Source of the DNA: Dermabacteraceae bacterium TAE3-ERU27
GTDB taxonomy: Bacteria > Actinomycetota > Actinomycetes > Actinomycetales > Dermabacteraceae
NCBI GenBank assembly: GCA_019218415.1
Contig: JAHUUL010000001.1
Coordinates: 558,001 to 622,000 of the forward strand
Reading direction: 5' to 3'
DNA: 64,000 nt
The notes under the pieces are model-generated. The model made no database searches. It worked only from the letters and a program-made list of their open reading frames with translations, and was not told the origin of the DNA. The position numbers and the translations under genes were made by a program. Below are positions 1 to 8,897 of the stretch, one piece after another; position 1 is the first letter of the stretch; each line of letters begins with the position of its first letter.

Positions 1-1
1 G

Positions 2-427
2 CCAGCGTTCCCGGTGCTGGGTGCGGTGCCCGGCCCCGCCGTCTATCCCGGCTGGGTTTCGCTACTACTGCTGGTGCCGTTCGCCTGCGTTTTCTGGGGC
101 GCGCGCAGCACCGTCATCGCTACCGCCGCTTTGGACTGGGCGCAGCGCGGTAAGGCCTATGCCACCTTCGTCAGCTCTTTACTCATTGGTCTGTTGATCC
201 TGCTGGCTACCTCGCGCGTAAGCCTCGGAGAAGGCAGGCTGCACGGGGTCGGGCCGCTGCTGGGCAGCGTCGCCGGTCCGATCCTGCTCGGGAGCGTGCT
301 GGCGCTGGGGCTCGCTGTAATCGTCTGGGGCACCCCGCTTTTGGAATGGTTGCGGGAGCAGAAAGCCAAGACGGTAGCGAAGATCGAAAAGGTGGAGGGC
401 GAAACGGAGAAGGACGCTAAGAACTAG
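2..427 (+). CDS. DUF6350-like membrane protein, C-terminal part
   Basis: The reading frame is open from the first bases of the window, so this is the C-terminal end of a longer protein whose start lies outside. Three hydrophobic segments are visible (around YPGWVSLLLLVPF, FVSSLLIGLLILLA and LLGSVLALGLAVIVWG), followed by a charged tail rich in Lys and Glu that should be cytoplasmic. No catalytic motif is seen. In actinobacteria a multi-pass DUF6350 protein commonly precedes purN-purH, and this position is the main reason for the call; the family match is inferred, not tested. Its last four bases overlap the end of the convergent gene downstream. Confidence 0.55.
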   Translation, partial: PAFPVLGAVPGPAVYPGWVSLLLLVPFACVFWGARSTVIATAALDWAQRGKAYATFVSSLLIGLLILLATSRVSLGEGRLHGVGPLLGSVAGPILLGSVLALGLAVIVWGTPLLEWLREQKAKTVAKIEKVEGETEKDAKN

Positions 428-816
428 CGCCCGCGAAACACGTCCATGATGGACGATTCGCGCTGCTTATCGCACTGCGTGAGAGCCGTTTCAGTGATCG
501 CGTTAGCGCGGCACTCCTGATCCGCCAGCATCGGCTGGTAAAAGACGGCGCTCAACGCGGACACTGCCACCAACAGCAGACACGCGGGAACACCCACGGC
601 GGCGGTAAAAACTGCACCGAAACGTCTGCCCAGACGCCAGGCGTAATAGGCCATGCGCACCACGTAAACGAGCGCGAACGCCCCGAGCAGGCCCGAAGCC
701 AGGCTGTAGGGCAGCGGCATGGCCATAGCCACCCAGGCCAGGAAGATAAAGACCGTGGAACGGGTAATCGCCGTCGTAAACAGGCGTTCGGTATCGGATG
801 CAGGTTTGTTCTCCAT
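424..816 (-). CDS. Small conserved membrane protein, function unknown
   Basis: A 130-residue protein with three predicted membrane segments (TVFIFLAWVAMAMPL, LLGAFALVYVVRMAYYAW and VGVPACLLLVAVSALSAVFY) and a short C-terminal tail holding two Cys residues (QEC and TQC), which could form a disulfide if the tail is outside. I do not recognise a named family. It converges on the DUF6350-like gene with a 4-base overlap of the 3' ends, and it diverges from purN, with about 90 bases between the starts. The real start could be a few codons later, since no strong ribosome site precedes this ATG. Confidence 0.6.
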   Translation of the reverse strand: MENKPASDTERLFTTAITRSTVFIFLAWVAMAMPLPYSLASGLLGAFALVYVVRMAYYAWRLGRRFGAVFTAAVGVPACLLLVAVSALSAVFYQPMLADQECRANAITETALTQCDKQRESSIMDVFRGR

Positions 817-902
817 TGCCTCTATTGTGCATTACCCGGAGCGTTCAGCGCTGCTAGCGAAACGGGGAGGGGAAAATCTGCACGGCGGCGCGGTTCACGC
901 GC

Positions 903-908
903 TAACCT
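903..908 (+). promoter_or_regulatory. Putative -10 box of purN (leaderless)
   Basis: TAACCT fits the TANNNT -10 pattern. The base seven positions after it is the G of an in-frame GTG at 915, so transcription would begin on that start codon. No Shine-Dalgarno sequence precedes either candidate start. No good -35 box is seen. Confidence 0.4.
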
Positions 909-1502
909 ATGAGTGTGACGCGCACCCCAGTCGTGGTTTTCATTTCCGGTTCCGGTTCCAATCTGCACGCACTACTAGAGGACTCCCGCAAGCCAGACTG
1001 CCCGTTTCGGGTTTGCGCGGTGGTGGCCGACGTCGCCGCGCCCGGCCTGGCCCACGCTGAGGCCCACGGCATCCCGCAGCACGTGGTGCGCCTGGCCGAC
1101 TTCCCAGACAGAGAAGCCTGGAACCGGGAACTGGCCCGCGTAGCAACCTCGTATGCTCCCACCTATCTGGTGCTCGCCGGGTTCATGCGCCTGCTCGGGG
1201 CCCCGGTATTGGAGGCGTTCCCGGACAGAATCATCAACACCCATCCGGCGCTCCTACCGTCTTTCCCCGGCCCGCACGGGGTCCGCGACGCCCTGGCATA
1301 CGGCGTGAAAGTGAGCGGCGTCAGCGTAATCATGGTCGATGCCGGCGTCGATACCGGCAGGATCATCGCGCAGGAGGCGGTCACCGTGGCCGACGATGAC
1401 ACGGTAGAAACGCTGCACGAACGCATCAAAGAACGCGAACGCCCCCTCCTGGTTTCCGTACTGCGCTCGCTCTGCGTACAGGGCCCGCCCGCAGCTCCCT
1501 AG
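909..1502 (+). CDS. purN: Phosphoribosylglycinamide formyltransferase
   Basis: Transfers a formyl group from 10-formyltetrahydrofolate to GAR, the third step of purine synthesis. The GSGSN phosphate-binding loop is at residues 14-18, and the catalytic Asn-His-Asp set is seen as N110 and H112 in NTHPALLP and D148 in VDTG. At 197 residues it has the usual length. The ATG at 909 has no ribosome site; the in-frame GTG at 915 (VTRTPVVVF) lies exactly where transcription from the TAACCT box would begin, so the true start may be two codons later. It is followed after 48 bases by purH, as in many actinobacteria, and both are probably co-transcribed. Confidence 0.95.
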   Translation: MSVTRTPVVVFISGSGSNLHALLEDSRKPDCPFRVCAVVADVAAPGLAHAEAHGIPQHVVRLADFPDREAWNRELARVATSYAPTYLVLAGFMRLLGAPVLEAFPDRIINTHPALLPSFPGPHGVRDALAYGVKVSGVSVIMVDAGVDTGRIIAQEAVTVADDDTVETLHERIKERERPLLVSVLRSLCVQGPPAAP

Positions 1503-1550
1503 TTTTCCCTTGTCCCCGCAGAAAATCCCCACCCCTCGTTAAGGAGTTTC

Positions 1551-3161
1551 ATGAACCGCCAGCCGATCCGCCGCGCTCTCGTCTCCGTATCCGATAAGAC
1601 CGGCCTGGGTGATTTCGCCCGGGCGCTCGCCGACGCCGGCGTGGAAATCGTTTCCACCGGCTCCACCGCCGCCACGATCCGTGAGGCGGGCGTGGCCGTT
1701 ACCGAGGTGGCGGAGGTGACCGGCTTCCCCGAGATCATGGACGGTCGCGTCAAGACCCTGCACCCGGCGGTTCACGGCGGCATCCTGGCTAACCGCACCC
1801 TGGAAAGCCACAATCGGCAGCTAGCAGAACACGGCATCGCCCCGTTCGATCTGGTGGTAGTAAACCTGTACCCGTTTAGCGAAACCGTGGCCTCCGGCGC
1901 GGACGCGGAAACGGTCATCGAGAACATCGACATCGGCGGCCCGACCCTGGTGCGTGCCGCCGCCAAGAACTTCCTCTGCTGCACCGTCGTGGTGGAGCCG
2001 AAAGACTACGAGACCGTGCTGGCCACGCTCCCCGAGGGCGGCCCCACCCTGGCGCAGCGCCGCAGCCTGGCGGCCACCGCGTTTGAAAACATTTTCAGCT
2101 ACGACATGGACATCATGGAGTGGTTTGCGGAGCAGGAGGACGAGGCTTCGCAGGACGAATCGGAGCAGCCCGAGATCCCCGAAACCTACATGTTCGAGCT
2201 GGACGACGAAACCATGCACGAATACGGCATGAAGCGCCTGCGCTACGGCGAAAACCCGCACCAGCGGGCCGTGCTCACCCGGACCGAGGACGGCCTGGGG
2301 GCCGCGGAGCAGCTCGGCGGGAAGGAAATGAGCTACAACAACTACGTGGACGTGGACGCCGCGATCCGCGCCGCCTATGACCACGACGAGCCGTGCGTCG
2401 CGGTCGTGAAGCACAATAACCCGTGCGGCATCGCCGTCGGCTCCGGCGAGGATCCGATCGCAGCCGCGCACCGCGCCGCGCACGCCACCGACCCGCTCTC
2501 CGCCTACGGCGGCGTGATCGCCGCGAACCGGCCCGTCACCGCCGAGATGGCCCGCCAGGTCGCCCCCGTTTTCACCGAGGTGATCGCCGCCCCCGGATAC
2601 AGTGATGAAGCGCTGGAGATCCTGCTGAAAAAGAAGAACCTGCGCGTGCTCGCCCTGCCGGAGGACACCCGGCGCGGTGCGGTAGAGATACGTGAACTTT
2701 GGGGTGCGACCCTGTTGCAGGACACGGACCGGGTAGCAGAACCCGGTGATTCTCCCGAGGGCTGGCGGCAGGTTGCCGGGGGAGAGGTCAGTGCCGATAC
2801 CCTGGCCGACCTGGCCTTCGCCTGGCGGGCCGTGCGCGCCGCAAAATCGAATGCGATCCTGCTGGCTAAGGACGGCGCGGCCGTCGGCATCGGCATGGGC
2901 CAGGTGAACCGGCTCGATTCCTGCCGCCTAGCGGTGAGCCGTGCCAACACCCTGGCCGACGGCGCGGAGCGCGCCCGCGGCTCGGTCGCGGCCAGCGATG
3001 CGTTCTTCCCCTTCGCGGACGGCGTGGAAATCCTGATCGCAGCCGGAGTGGCGGCGATCGTTTCTCCCGGCGGCTCCATCCGGGACGAAGAAGTGATCGC
3101 GGCATGTGATAAGGCCGGGGTCCCGCTGTTCTTCACCGGGGTGCGTCATTTCGCCCACTGA
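1551..3161 (+). CDS. purH: Bifunctional AICAR formyltransferase/IMP cyclohydrolase
   Basis: Catalyses the last two steps of IMP synthesis. The N-terminal cyclohydrolase domain (MGS-like fold, VSVSDKTGL at the start) covers about residues 1-200 and the AICAR formyltransferase domain the rest, with the catalytic KHNNPCG motif at residues 287-293. An acidic linker ([13 protein letters not shown]) sits between the domains. The 536-residue length is standard. A good ribosome site, AAGGAG, precedes the ATG. It is the second gene after purN. Confidence 0.97.
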   Translation: MNRQPIRRALVSVSDKTGLGDFARALADAGVEIVSTGSTAATIREAGVAVTEVAEVTGFPEIMDGRVKTLHPAVHGGILANRTLESHNRQLAEHGIAPFDLVVVNLYPFSETVASGADAETVIENIDIGGPTLVRAAAKNFLCCTVVVEPKDYETVLATLPEGGPTLAQRRSLAATAFENIFSYDMDIMEWFAEQEDEASQDESEQPEIPETYMFELDDETMHEYGMKRLRYGENPHQRAVLTRTEDGLGAAEQLGGKEMSYNNYVDVDAAIRAAYDHDEPCVAVVKHNNPCGIAVGSGEDPIAAAHRAAHATDPLSAYGGVIAANRPVTAEMARQVAPVFTEVIAAPGYSDEALEILLKKKNLRVLALPEDTRRGAVEIRELWGATLLQDTDRVAEPGDSPEGWRQVAGGEVSADTLADLAFAWRAVRAAKSNAILLAKDGAAVGIGMGQVNRLDSCRLAVSRANTLADGAERARGSVAASDAFFPFADGVEILIAAGVAAIVSPGGSIRDEEVIAACDKAGVPLFFTGVRHFAH

Positions 3162-3169
3162 GTGAGCGG

Positions 3170-3175
3170 TAGAAT
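3170..3175 (+). promoter_or_regulatory. Putative -10 box of ppk2
   Basis: TAGAAT in the short gap after purH fits the -10 consensus and would start transcription near 3182, about 27 bases before the ppk2 start codon and upstream of its AAAGGGG ribosome site. No convincing -35 hexamer is seen. Confidence 0.35.
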
Positions 3176-3208
3176 ATTTCGATCACCGTTTCTACAAAGG
3201 GGTCATGA

Positions 3209-4120
3209 ATGAGTGTTGAGAACCTGTCTAACCAGAATCTGCGCGAATACATCGAGCATTTGCGCGAGTCCGGGTATCGGGTGACCGACGGCCACACCCC
3301 GGACCCAGACCTGATCGACCCGCAGGGAAACCCTGTCTACACCTGGCAGGAGGGATACCCGTACGAGGAGCGCATGTCTCGCGCCGAATACGAGGTAGAA
3401 AAGTACAGGCTGCAGGTAGAGCTGCTCAAATACCAGTACTGGGTAGAAGACACGGGCAAGAAAGCGATCATCATTTTTGAGGGCCGCGACGCCGCGGGCA
3501 AGGGCGGAACCATCAAGCGCTTCACCGAGCACCTGAACCCCCGCACCGCCCGCGTCGTGGCGCTTAATAAGCCGAGCGATCGCGAACAGGGCCAGTGGTA
3601 TTTCCAGCGCTACATTCAGCACCTACCGACCTCCGGCGAGATGGTGCTGTTCGACCGTTCCTGGTACAACCGGGCGGGCGTGGAACGCGTAATGGGCTTC
3701 TGCTCGGACGAAGACTACGAGCGTTTCATGGCGCAGGCCCCGCAGTTCGAGCGCATGCTGGTCGATTCCGGCGTGCACGTCACGAAACTGTGGTTCTCCG
3801 TCACCGAAAAGGAACAGCGCACCCGTTTCGCGATCCGCCAGCTTGATCCGGTGCGTCGCTGGAAGCTGTCCCCGATGGACCTCGAATCCCTGGGACGCTG
3901 GGATGACTACACGCGGGCGAAGGAAGAAATGTTCCGTCGCACCGACAAAAAATACGCGCCCTGGACCATCATCCGCTCGAACGATAAGAAGCGCGCCCGC
4001 ATCAACGCGATGCGTTACTTCCTTAGCCAGTTCGAGTACGAGGGCAAGAACCACGAGGTTGTCGGCCAGCCCGATCCGCTGCTGGTAATGCGCGGTAAGC
4101 ACGAGGAAGCCGACGAATAA
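3209..4120 (+). CDS. ppk2: Polyphosphate kinase 2
   Basis: A PPK2-family enzyme that moves phosphate between polyphosphate and nucleotides; single-domain members of about 300 residues usually make ATP from ADP (class I), which is the likely direction here. The Walker A region EGRDAAGKGG is at residues 91-100 and the Walker B/lid motif FDRSWYNR at 148-155; both are intact. The start ATG follows AAAGGGG. It may have its own promoter after purH. Adenylate handling next to purH is suggestive but the link is inference. Confidence 0.93.
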   Translation: MSVENLSNQNLREYIEHLRESGYRVTDGHTPDPDLIDPQGNPVYTWQEGYPYEERMSRAEYEVEKYRLQVELLKYQYWVEDTGKKAIIIFEGRDAAGKGGTIKRFTEHLNPRTARVVALNKPSDREQGQWYFQRYIQHLPTSGEMVLFDRSWYNRAGVERVMGFCSDEDYERFMAQAPQFERMLVDSGVHVTKLWFSVTEKEQRTRFAIRQLDPVRRWKLSPMDLESLGRWDDYTRAKEEMFRRTDKKYAPWTIIRSNDKKRARINAMRYFLSQFEYEGKNHEVVGQPDPLLVMRGKHEEADE

Positions 4121-4133
4121 AGCGTCCACGTAG

Positions 4134-4175
4134 AACGGCGGGGGCCGTAGCCGATTGGCTGCGACCCCCGCCGTT
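4134..4175. terminator. Bidirectional terminator between ppk2 and the deacetylase gene
   Basis: A hairpin with 19-base arms (4134-4152 and 4157-4175) and a GATT loop. The outer 11 base pairs (AACGGCGGGGG) are perfect and the inner part has a mismatch and a G-U pair. It lies between two converging genes and can serve both. Confidence 0.8.
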
Positions 4176-4188
4176 TATGTAGGAGCGG

Positions 4189-5805
4189 CTAGCTGGCGTT
4201 AGTGTCCAGGCCGTGCGTGTAGTAGTAGCCGGGGTACATCTGTCCCTGGCCGACCTCACCGTTGGTGACGGTCGTGAATCCCTGCTGTTTGAACCATTCC
4301 AGGATCTGCGGCACCGATTCCACGGAAGCGGCGTGAATCTCGTGCATCAGGATGATCGAACCGCGGCGGGATCCGCTCTTAACCGAATCCACGTTGTGCG
4401 GCACGCTCTTGTAGCGCCAGTCCTCGGTGTCCACGTCCCAAAGCTGAATGCTCTGGTGCAGCTTGCGGATCTCGTCGTCGATCCTGTCGTTACGGGCGCC
4501 GTACGGCGGGCGCATTACCAGCGGCCAGCTGCCGCGCAGGCTAGCTACCAGCTCGGAAGTCTCCACCAGCTCACGATGCAGGTTCTTGGTGCGGGTCAGC
4601 TGCGGGTGGGACCACGAGTGGCAGCCCAGCTCCTGGCCAGCCACCACGGTACGCACCGTGGATTCCGGATAGGCCTTCGCGTTGCGACCGATGTTGTAGA
4701 AGCTGCACGCCGCCTTCGCCTTGGTCAGCATCTCCACCAGCTTGATGTTCAGGTGCGGCTCCGGGCCGTCATCGAAGCTCAGGGAGACGGCCTTGAGGCG
4801 GGTCGTGTCGGGGCCGACCACGATGCTGGGGCGCACGCCCTCGCCGGAAAGCGGGGCGAGCTGGGTGACGGGGCCGGGCCCGGTGGCCTCGCGGGGCTTT
4901 TGCCCCTCGTGAATCTTTGCGGTGCGCTTGTAAACGTGATCGCCGTTGTGGCTCTTGCCGTCGCCGGGACGCTCCACGGTCTCTACCGCGAAGGTTTCCG
5001 GGCTGCCCATGGTGGCCTTTACCGCTTTGCCCAGTTCCGACAGCAGAGGTTCTGCCTTTGCCGCCTCAATGGTGAGCTTTGCGGGTCCGGTTTCGTCGCC
5101 GATCTTTACCGCGGGGAAGAGAGCGGTCAGCGTGCCGTCGGCGCTCACAACCAGGGAGGGGCCGTTACCGTAGGGGCGCTGCTGCTCCTGCACCAGGGTC
5201 TTCAGCTGCTCCGCGTCGAGCCCGTCCACGTCTGCGGCAGCCTCGGTGACGGCCTTGGTGAAGTCGGCCCACTTATCGCCGGTTACCAGAGCGGTTGAGG
5301 CGTATGCGCGGTCGCGGGTCGCGTCGTAGTAGTAAACGCAGGCACCATCGGCCTTACCACCCAGGGTAGGTACCAGTACCGAACCTAGAAGAGATTTACC
5401 GACGGTAATAACTTTTCCTGTCATTCCCAGCTCGGGGGCATCGCTCAGATAGGCGTGCTCGCGCAGGGTCTTAGCCACTACGATGTCTGCGGCGAGCGCA
5501 AAGTTATAAGCGGCGGGCAGAGTCGGGAAAGAAATAGCCAGTTTTGCAGGCGTCTTTGCCAGATCACCGGTGGCAAGGTTTGGCACCTTGTCGTTAAGCG
5601 AGGCGAGCTCGTCCACGAAGGAAGCGTATTCCTCGGCCGGGGTCGGCTCGGGGGCGGAGGAGAATAGTCCTCCACCCTTGCCTTCGGAGCCGCCCTTTTT
5701 CCCTCCACCGCCGTTACTACAAGCCGTAGCAACTAGGCCGGTTCCCGCTGCGGCGATTACTGCCCGGCGGCCAGGGCGGAGCGAAGATTTGGGATCAGAC
5801 TGCAC
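4189..5805 (-). CDS. Lipoprotein polysaccharide deacetylase (NodB/CE4 family)
   Basis: A predicted metal-dependent deacetylase of a cell-envelope polysaccharide such as peptidoglycan or a capsule. The N-terminus has an Arg-Arg pair (R13-R14), a hydrophobic stretch and a lipobox with C29 (VATAC), so it is probably a lipoprotein, perhaps exported by Tat. The NodB domain covers about residues 338-518: FDDGP (D345, D346), HSWSH (H396, H400), RPPYG (432-436), DTEDW (459-463) and LMHE (H488) are all present, so it looks active. Residues 50-330 form a large domain I do not recognise. Start GTG follows GAAGG at the right distance. The substrate cannot be told from sequence. Confidence 0.88.
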   Translation of the reverse strand: MQSDPKSSLRPGRRAVIAAAGTGLVATACSNGGGGKKGGSEGKGGGLFSSAPEPTPAEEYASFVDELASLNDKVPNLATGDLAKTPAKLAISFPTLPAAYNFALAADIVVAKTLREHAYLSDAPELGMTGKVITVGKSLLGSVLVPTLGGKADGACVYYYDATRDRAYASTALVTGDKWADFTKAVTEAAADVDGLDAEQLKTLVQEQQRPYGNGPSLVVSADGTLTALFPAVKIGDETGPAKLTIEAAKAEPLLSELGKAVKATMGSPETFAVETVERPGDGKSHNGDHVYKRTAKIHEGQKPREATGPGPVTQLAPLSGEGVRPSIVVGPDTTRLKAVSLSFDDGPEPHLNIKLVEMLTKAKAACSFYNIGRNAKAYPESTVRTVVAGQELGCHSWSHPQLTRTKNLHRELVETSELVASLRGSWPLVMRPPYGARNDRIDDEIRKLHQSIQLWDVDTEDWRYKSVPHNVDSVKSGSRRGSIILMHEIHAASVESVPQILEWFKQQGFTTVTNGEVGQGQMYPGYYYTHGLDTNAS

Positions 5806-5910
5806 AGTAAAGCCTTCTTTCGTAAGTGCGTATGCCGGTAACCCATCGGTACTTGCATTCAGTCGAAACTATAGACCTAAAGAAGGGACATATGTACTGG
5901 AAAAGCCGAG

Positions 5911-5942
5911 CCTAAAGCGCTATGAGTTAGCTCATGTTTAGG
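5911..5942. repeat. Nested palindrome between divergent genes
   Basis: CCTAAA (5911-5916) and TTTAGG (5937-5942) enclose ATGAG (5922-5926) and CTCAT (5931-5935), both pairs inverted around a TTAG centre. It lies between the deacetylase (minus) and the DUF3017-like gene (plus), about 30 bases upstream of the latter's -10 box. It could be an operator; there is no T-run to suggest a terminator. Confidence 0.4.
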
Positions 5943-5972
5943 TGGGGCGTTATAGGTGGTTGGGAAGGGTTT

Positions 5973-5978
5973 TAGGAT
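5973..5978 (+). promoter_or_regulatory. Putative -10 box, leaderless start
   Basis: TAGGAT lies exactly six bases before the ATG at 5985, so transcription should begin on the A of the start codon. No Shine-Dalgarno sequence is present. Confidence 0.5.
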
Positions 5979-5984
5979 GTAGCT

Positions 5985-6278
5985 ATGGAGCCTGACAATT
6001 CGCCTTACACCCTGCGTGCCGCAATACGCAGGCAGCGCTGGTTCCTGCTTGCCCTGACGGGGATTCCGGTGGCGCTTTTGGCGGCTTGGGCCGGGCAGGT
6101 TCCGTTTGCCGGGGTATTGCTTGGAGTTGAGTGCCTGTTGCTCGGGGTGGCTCGGCTGGCGGTTCCTGCGCGCCTCCTCGGTGGGATCGCGGTGAGGGAG
6201 CGCAAGCTTGACGCGGCCCTCTATTTCTCGCTTTCTGCGGCGCTTATTGCTTTAGCTCTTACCGCCCCGAACCTGTAA
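5985..6278 (+). CDS. DUF3017-like small membrane protein
   Basis: A 97-residue, probably three-helix membrane protein (FLLALTGIPVALLAAW, FAGVLLGVECLLLGVA and ALYFSLSAALIALALT). Size, helix spacing and the basic stretch before the last helix resemble actinobacterial DUF3017 proteins, whose function is not known; the family assignment is from memory. It is 52 bases upstream of the ThrE-like gene and could be co-transcribed with it. Confidence 0.6.
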   Translation: MEPDNSPYTLRAAIRRQRWFLLALTGIPVALLAAWAGQVPFAGVLLGVECLLLGVARLAVPARLLGGIAVRERKLDAALYFSLSAALIALALTAPNL

Positions 6279-6330
6279 CGCGAAAGACAGCGTCTCAGTA
6301 AGGCGCTAAAACTATGGCGCAGCCCTCTAA

Positions 6331-7749
6331 ATGTGTCAGTATCGGAGGGTGCCTGCGACCCGCCGACTTCACGCTGTATTCGACTTCGCCATGCGCACGG
6401 GCGAACTCATGCTCTCTAACGGTTCCCCCGCGGCTGACGTCACCGCGACGCTGCTGCGCATCGTTAGCGCCTCAGGCATTAGAAACGTGACCACGGAAGT
6501 CACCTTCAACGAAATCTCGCTGTCCTATCTGCCGGACGAAGAGGCGCTGCCCTTTACCCGTCTGCGCGCCGTGCATAACCGCACCACAGACTATTCGCGC
6601 CTGGATGCGTTGGAAAATAACACGCACCGCTACTGTGCCGGTGAGATCGACCTGCCGCAGGCTCGCGCGAACGTCCTCCAGATAGAGCACGCACAGCGGG
6701 AATATTCGCAGCTACTCACCGCCGCGGGGTGGACCCTCCTCGGGGGTGGCGCGGCCTTCAGCCTGGGAGCGGGCACCCTGGTGGTGATCGCCGCGATGGT
6801 TGCATCGGGAGTCATCAGCTTCAGCCTGGAGCTGCTCGACCGCTATCGGTTACCCATCTTCTACCTGCAAGCATTCGGCGGCTTTGTCGGCGCGCTCAGC
6901 GCGATCATCGTGCACGTCATAGACGAGAGCGTGAACTCATCCATCGTGGTCGTCGCCTGCATCATGATGTTGCTGGCGGGCCTCACCTCCATCGGCGCTT
7001 TCCAAGACGCGATCACGGGCTGGTACGTCACCGCCTCCGCGCGTGTCTTCGAGACGGTAATGCTCACCCTCGGCCTGGTGATCGGGGTGCAGGCGGGAAT
7101 CATGCTGGCCGACAGGGTGGGCAGCGATATCTCGATCTCTGCGGAAGTCCCCGTCACGCTGAACTCGATCCTCGTTATGACCCTGGCGGGCGCGGCTATC
7201 GGATTCGGCTTCGCGGTCGGCTGCCAGGTCCCGGCCAGACTGCTGCTGGCCTGTGCGAGCCTGGCCGCGTTCGGAAGCCTGATTTCTTCCCTCATGACCG
7301 CCGCGAACTTCGGGGCGCTCTGGTCCGTCGGCGTCGCTTCCGGGGCGGTCGGTTTTGCTTCCGTGATGATGGCGCGCCACCTGCACACCCCCGCCATCAC
7401 ATTCGTCATGTGCGCGGTGGTGCCGATGGTTCCCGGTTCGCTGATCTATCGCGGGCTGCTGGCTATCGGCGACGATGTGCAGCGCGGGGGAATCTATCTG
7501 ATTACCGCGGGTGGGGTGGCGATAGCGCTCGCCAGCGGCTCCGTTTTCGGTCAGTACCTGGCCACCGGCATTACCTGGCGTTTCCGCAGGGCAATGGCGT
7601 TTACCCCCGTCATTGCGGCACCTTTTGCCACCTCTCGCTGGCGGCGCAGGGTGGCTAAACCCCGCCTGCCGAAGCGTCCGGGACCGAAGACGGATACTAT
7701 GACCATCGAGGTAACTGCCACCAAAGACGCGGTGCAGCCACCGAGCTAA
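6331..7749 (+). CDS. Threonine/serine exporter family protein (ThrE-like)
   Basis: A 472-residue membrane protein of the ThrE family, which exports threonine and serine in Corynebacterium. The N-terminal half holds the soluble ThrE region (MRTGELMLSNGSPAADV and TFNEISLSYLPDEEALPF) and first helices; the second half has further helices with PMVPGSLIYRGLLAIGDD, typical of the C-terminal ThrE module. Both modules are in one chain, about ten helices in all, with a basic C-terminal tail. The ATG at 6331 has no ribosome site; the GTG at 6349 and ATG at 6391 are alternatives, both leaving the conserved region intact. It is 11 bases from the lactonase gene. Real substrate unknown. Confidence 0.85.
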   Translation: MCQYRRVPATRRLHAVFDFAMRTGELMLSNGSPAADVTATLLRIVSASGIRNVTTEVTFNEISLSYLPDEEALPFTRLRAVHNRTTDYSRLDALENNTHRYCAGEIDLPQARANVLQIEHAQREYSQLLTAAGWTLLGGGAAFSLGAGTLVVIAAMVASGVISFSLELLDRYRLPIFYLQAFGGFVGALSAIIVHVIDESVNSSIVVVACIMMLLAGLTSIGAFQDAITGWYVTASARVFETVMLTLGLVIGVQAGIMLADRVGSDISISAEVPVTLNSILVMTLAGAAIGFGFAVGCQVPARLLLACASLAAFGSLISSLMTAANFGALWSVGVASGAVGFASVMMARHLHTPAITFVMCAVVPMVPGSLIYRGLLAIGDDVQRGGIYLITAGGVAIALASGSVFGQYLATGITWRFRRAMAFTPVIAAPFATSRWRRRVAKPRLPKRPGPKTDTMTIEVTATKDAVQPPS

Positions 7750-7760
7750 AGGAGATAAAG

Positions 7761-8876
7761 ATGTCGCGGAAACTGCTCGCTACCTGTTCCTACACCGAAT
7801 CGGGCAGTGGCCCGGTCGGTAGGGGAAAGGGTATCGACCTGTGGGCACTCGACGCCGAGGCGGCCACCCTTACCCCGTGCGGGCACATTGCCGCCGAATC
7901 GCCGTCGTTCCTGGTCTGGCACTCGAGCGAGCCGCTGCTGTACGCGGTGCACGAAACCACCCCGACTCGCGTTAGCGCCTACCGCCTGGAGGGCCTGGGG
8001 GAGGGCAACTCCGGTTTCGCGGACGAAATCGGCATCACCCTGCTGCGCGAGATGGAACTTACCGGCGGCGGTGGCAGCCACATTGAGCTGGACAAGAAGG
8101 AACGCCACCTGTTCGTAGCGAACTACGGCACCGGTGAGGTAGAGACGGTGCGGTTGGATGCCGACGGAGTGCCGGTAGAGGTTATCGACGTTGACGACCA
8201 CCGTACCTACGGGCGTACCAAGGTTGCGCGCCCGCGTCAGTGCGTCAGCACCCGCACCGGCAGCTTGCTGGTTACCGATTCCGGGCTGGACCGCGTATTC
8301 GAATATTCGCAGGCGGACGACGGCCGCATCGACCTGGAAAACGAGGTTACCCTGGAGCGCGGCTTCGGCCCGCGTCATATCGCGGTGGATCGCCACGCAG
8401 ACTCGTTCTACGTCGCGGGTGCGGAATCCGGCACCATCGTCGCCGTGCACCGTCAGGGCATTCCCGGAGTACAGGACGTCGATAGGGCTTCCGGCCACCG
8501 CTGGAGCGCCCGCACCCCGCGCGAGGCGACCGGCACCAACAAGGAGACCCGTTGCTCGCATCTTGCGCTTTCCAAGCGTGAAAACTTCCTGGTGGTGGCA
8601 AACCGAGGCCCGGACACCATCGCCTCCTTCTCCTTGGGTGGCATGCTGCCCGACCTGGTGGATGAGATCAGCGTCGGCGGAAACCCGCGCCACTTCGCCA
8701 GGGTGAAAGACCTGCTGGTGGTGGCCTGCCCCGAGGGCGATCGCATCGATTTGGTGCGCTGGAGCCGTGACGGATGCTTCGAGGTTGCCGCTGAGCCGGT
8801 TTCCTGCCCGTCGGTTGTCTGCATCGCACCTCGCCCGACCCAGCGTAAGCACCGCCTATTCGGCGATAAAGCCTGA
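7761..8876 (+). CDS. Lactonase family beta-propeller protein
   Basis: A 371-residue protein with the repeated blade pattern of the seven-bladed lactonase family (for example GGGGSHIELDKKERHLFVANYGTGEV, shortened here to HIELDKKERHLFVANYG, then FGPRHIAVD and GNPRHFARVKDLLVVAC). Family members include 6-phosphogluconolactonases of the Pgl type, but many have other or unknown substrates, so only the fold is safe. No signal peptide is seen. AAAGGAG precedes the ATG. It is the middle gene of a tight operon with the exporter upstream and galK 21 bases downstream. Confidence 0.82.
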   Translation: MSRKLLATCSYTESGSGPVGRGKGIDLWALDAEAATLTPCGHIAAESPSFLVWHSSEPLLYAVHETTPTRVSAYRLEGLGEGNSGFADEIGITLLREMELTGGGGSHIELDKKERHLFVANYGTGEVETVRLDADGVPVEVIDVDDHRTYGRTKVARPRQCVSTRTGSLLVTDSGLDRVFEYSQADDGRIDLENEVTLERGFGPRHIAVDRHADSFYVAGAESGTIVAVHRQGIPGVQDVDRASGHRWSARTPREATGTNKETRCSHLALSKRENFLVVANRGPDTIASFSLGGMLPDLVDEISVGGNPRHFARVKDLLVVACPEGDRIDLVRWSRDGCFEVAAEPVSCPSVVCIAPRPTQRKHRLFGDKA

Positions 8877-8897
8877 CCCTCAAAGGAGAGCGAAAGA

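Noticed and set aside
817-908. A ZTP or purine riboswitch before purN
   Set aside because: The space is short, shows no conserved riboswitch core, and the predicted transcript is leaderless.
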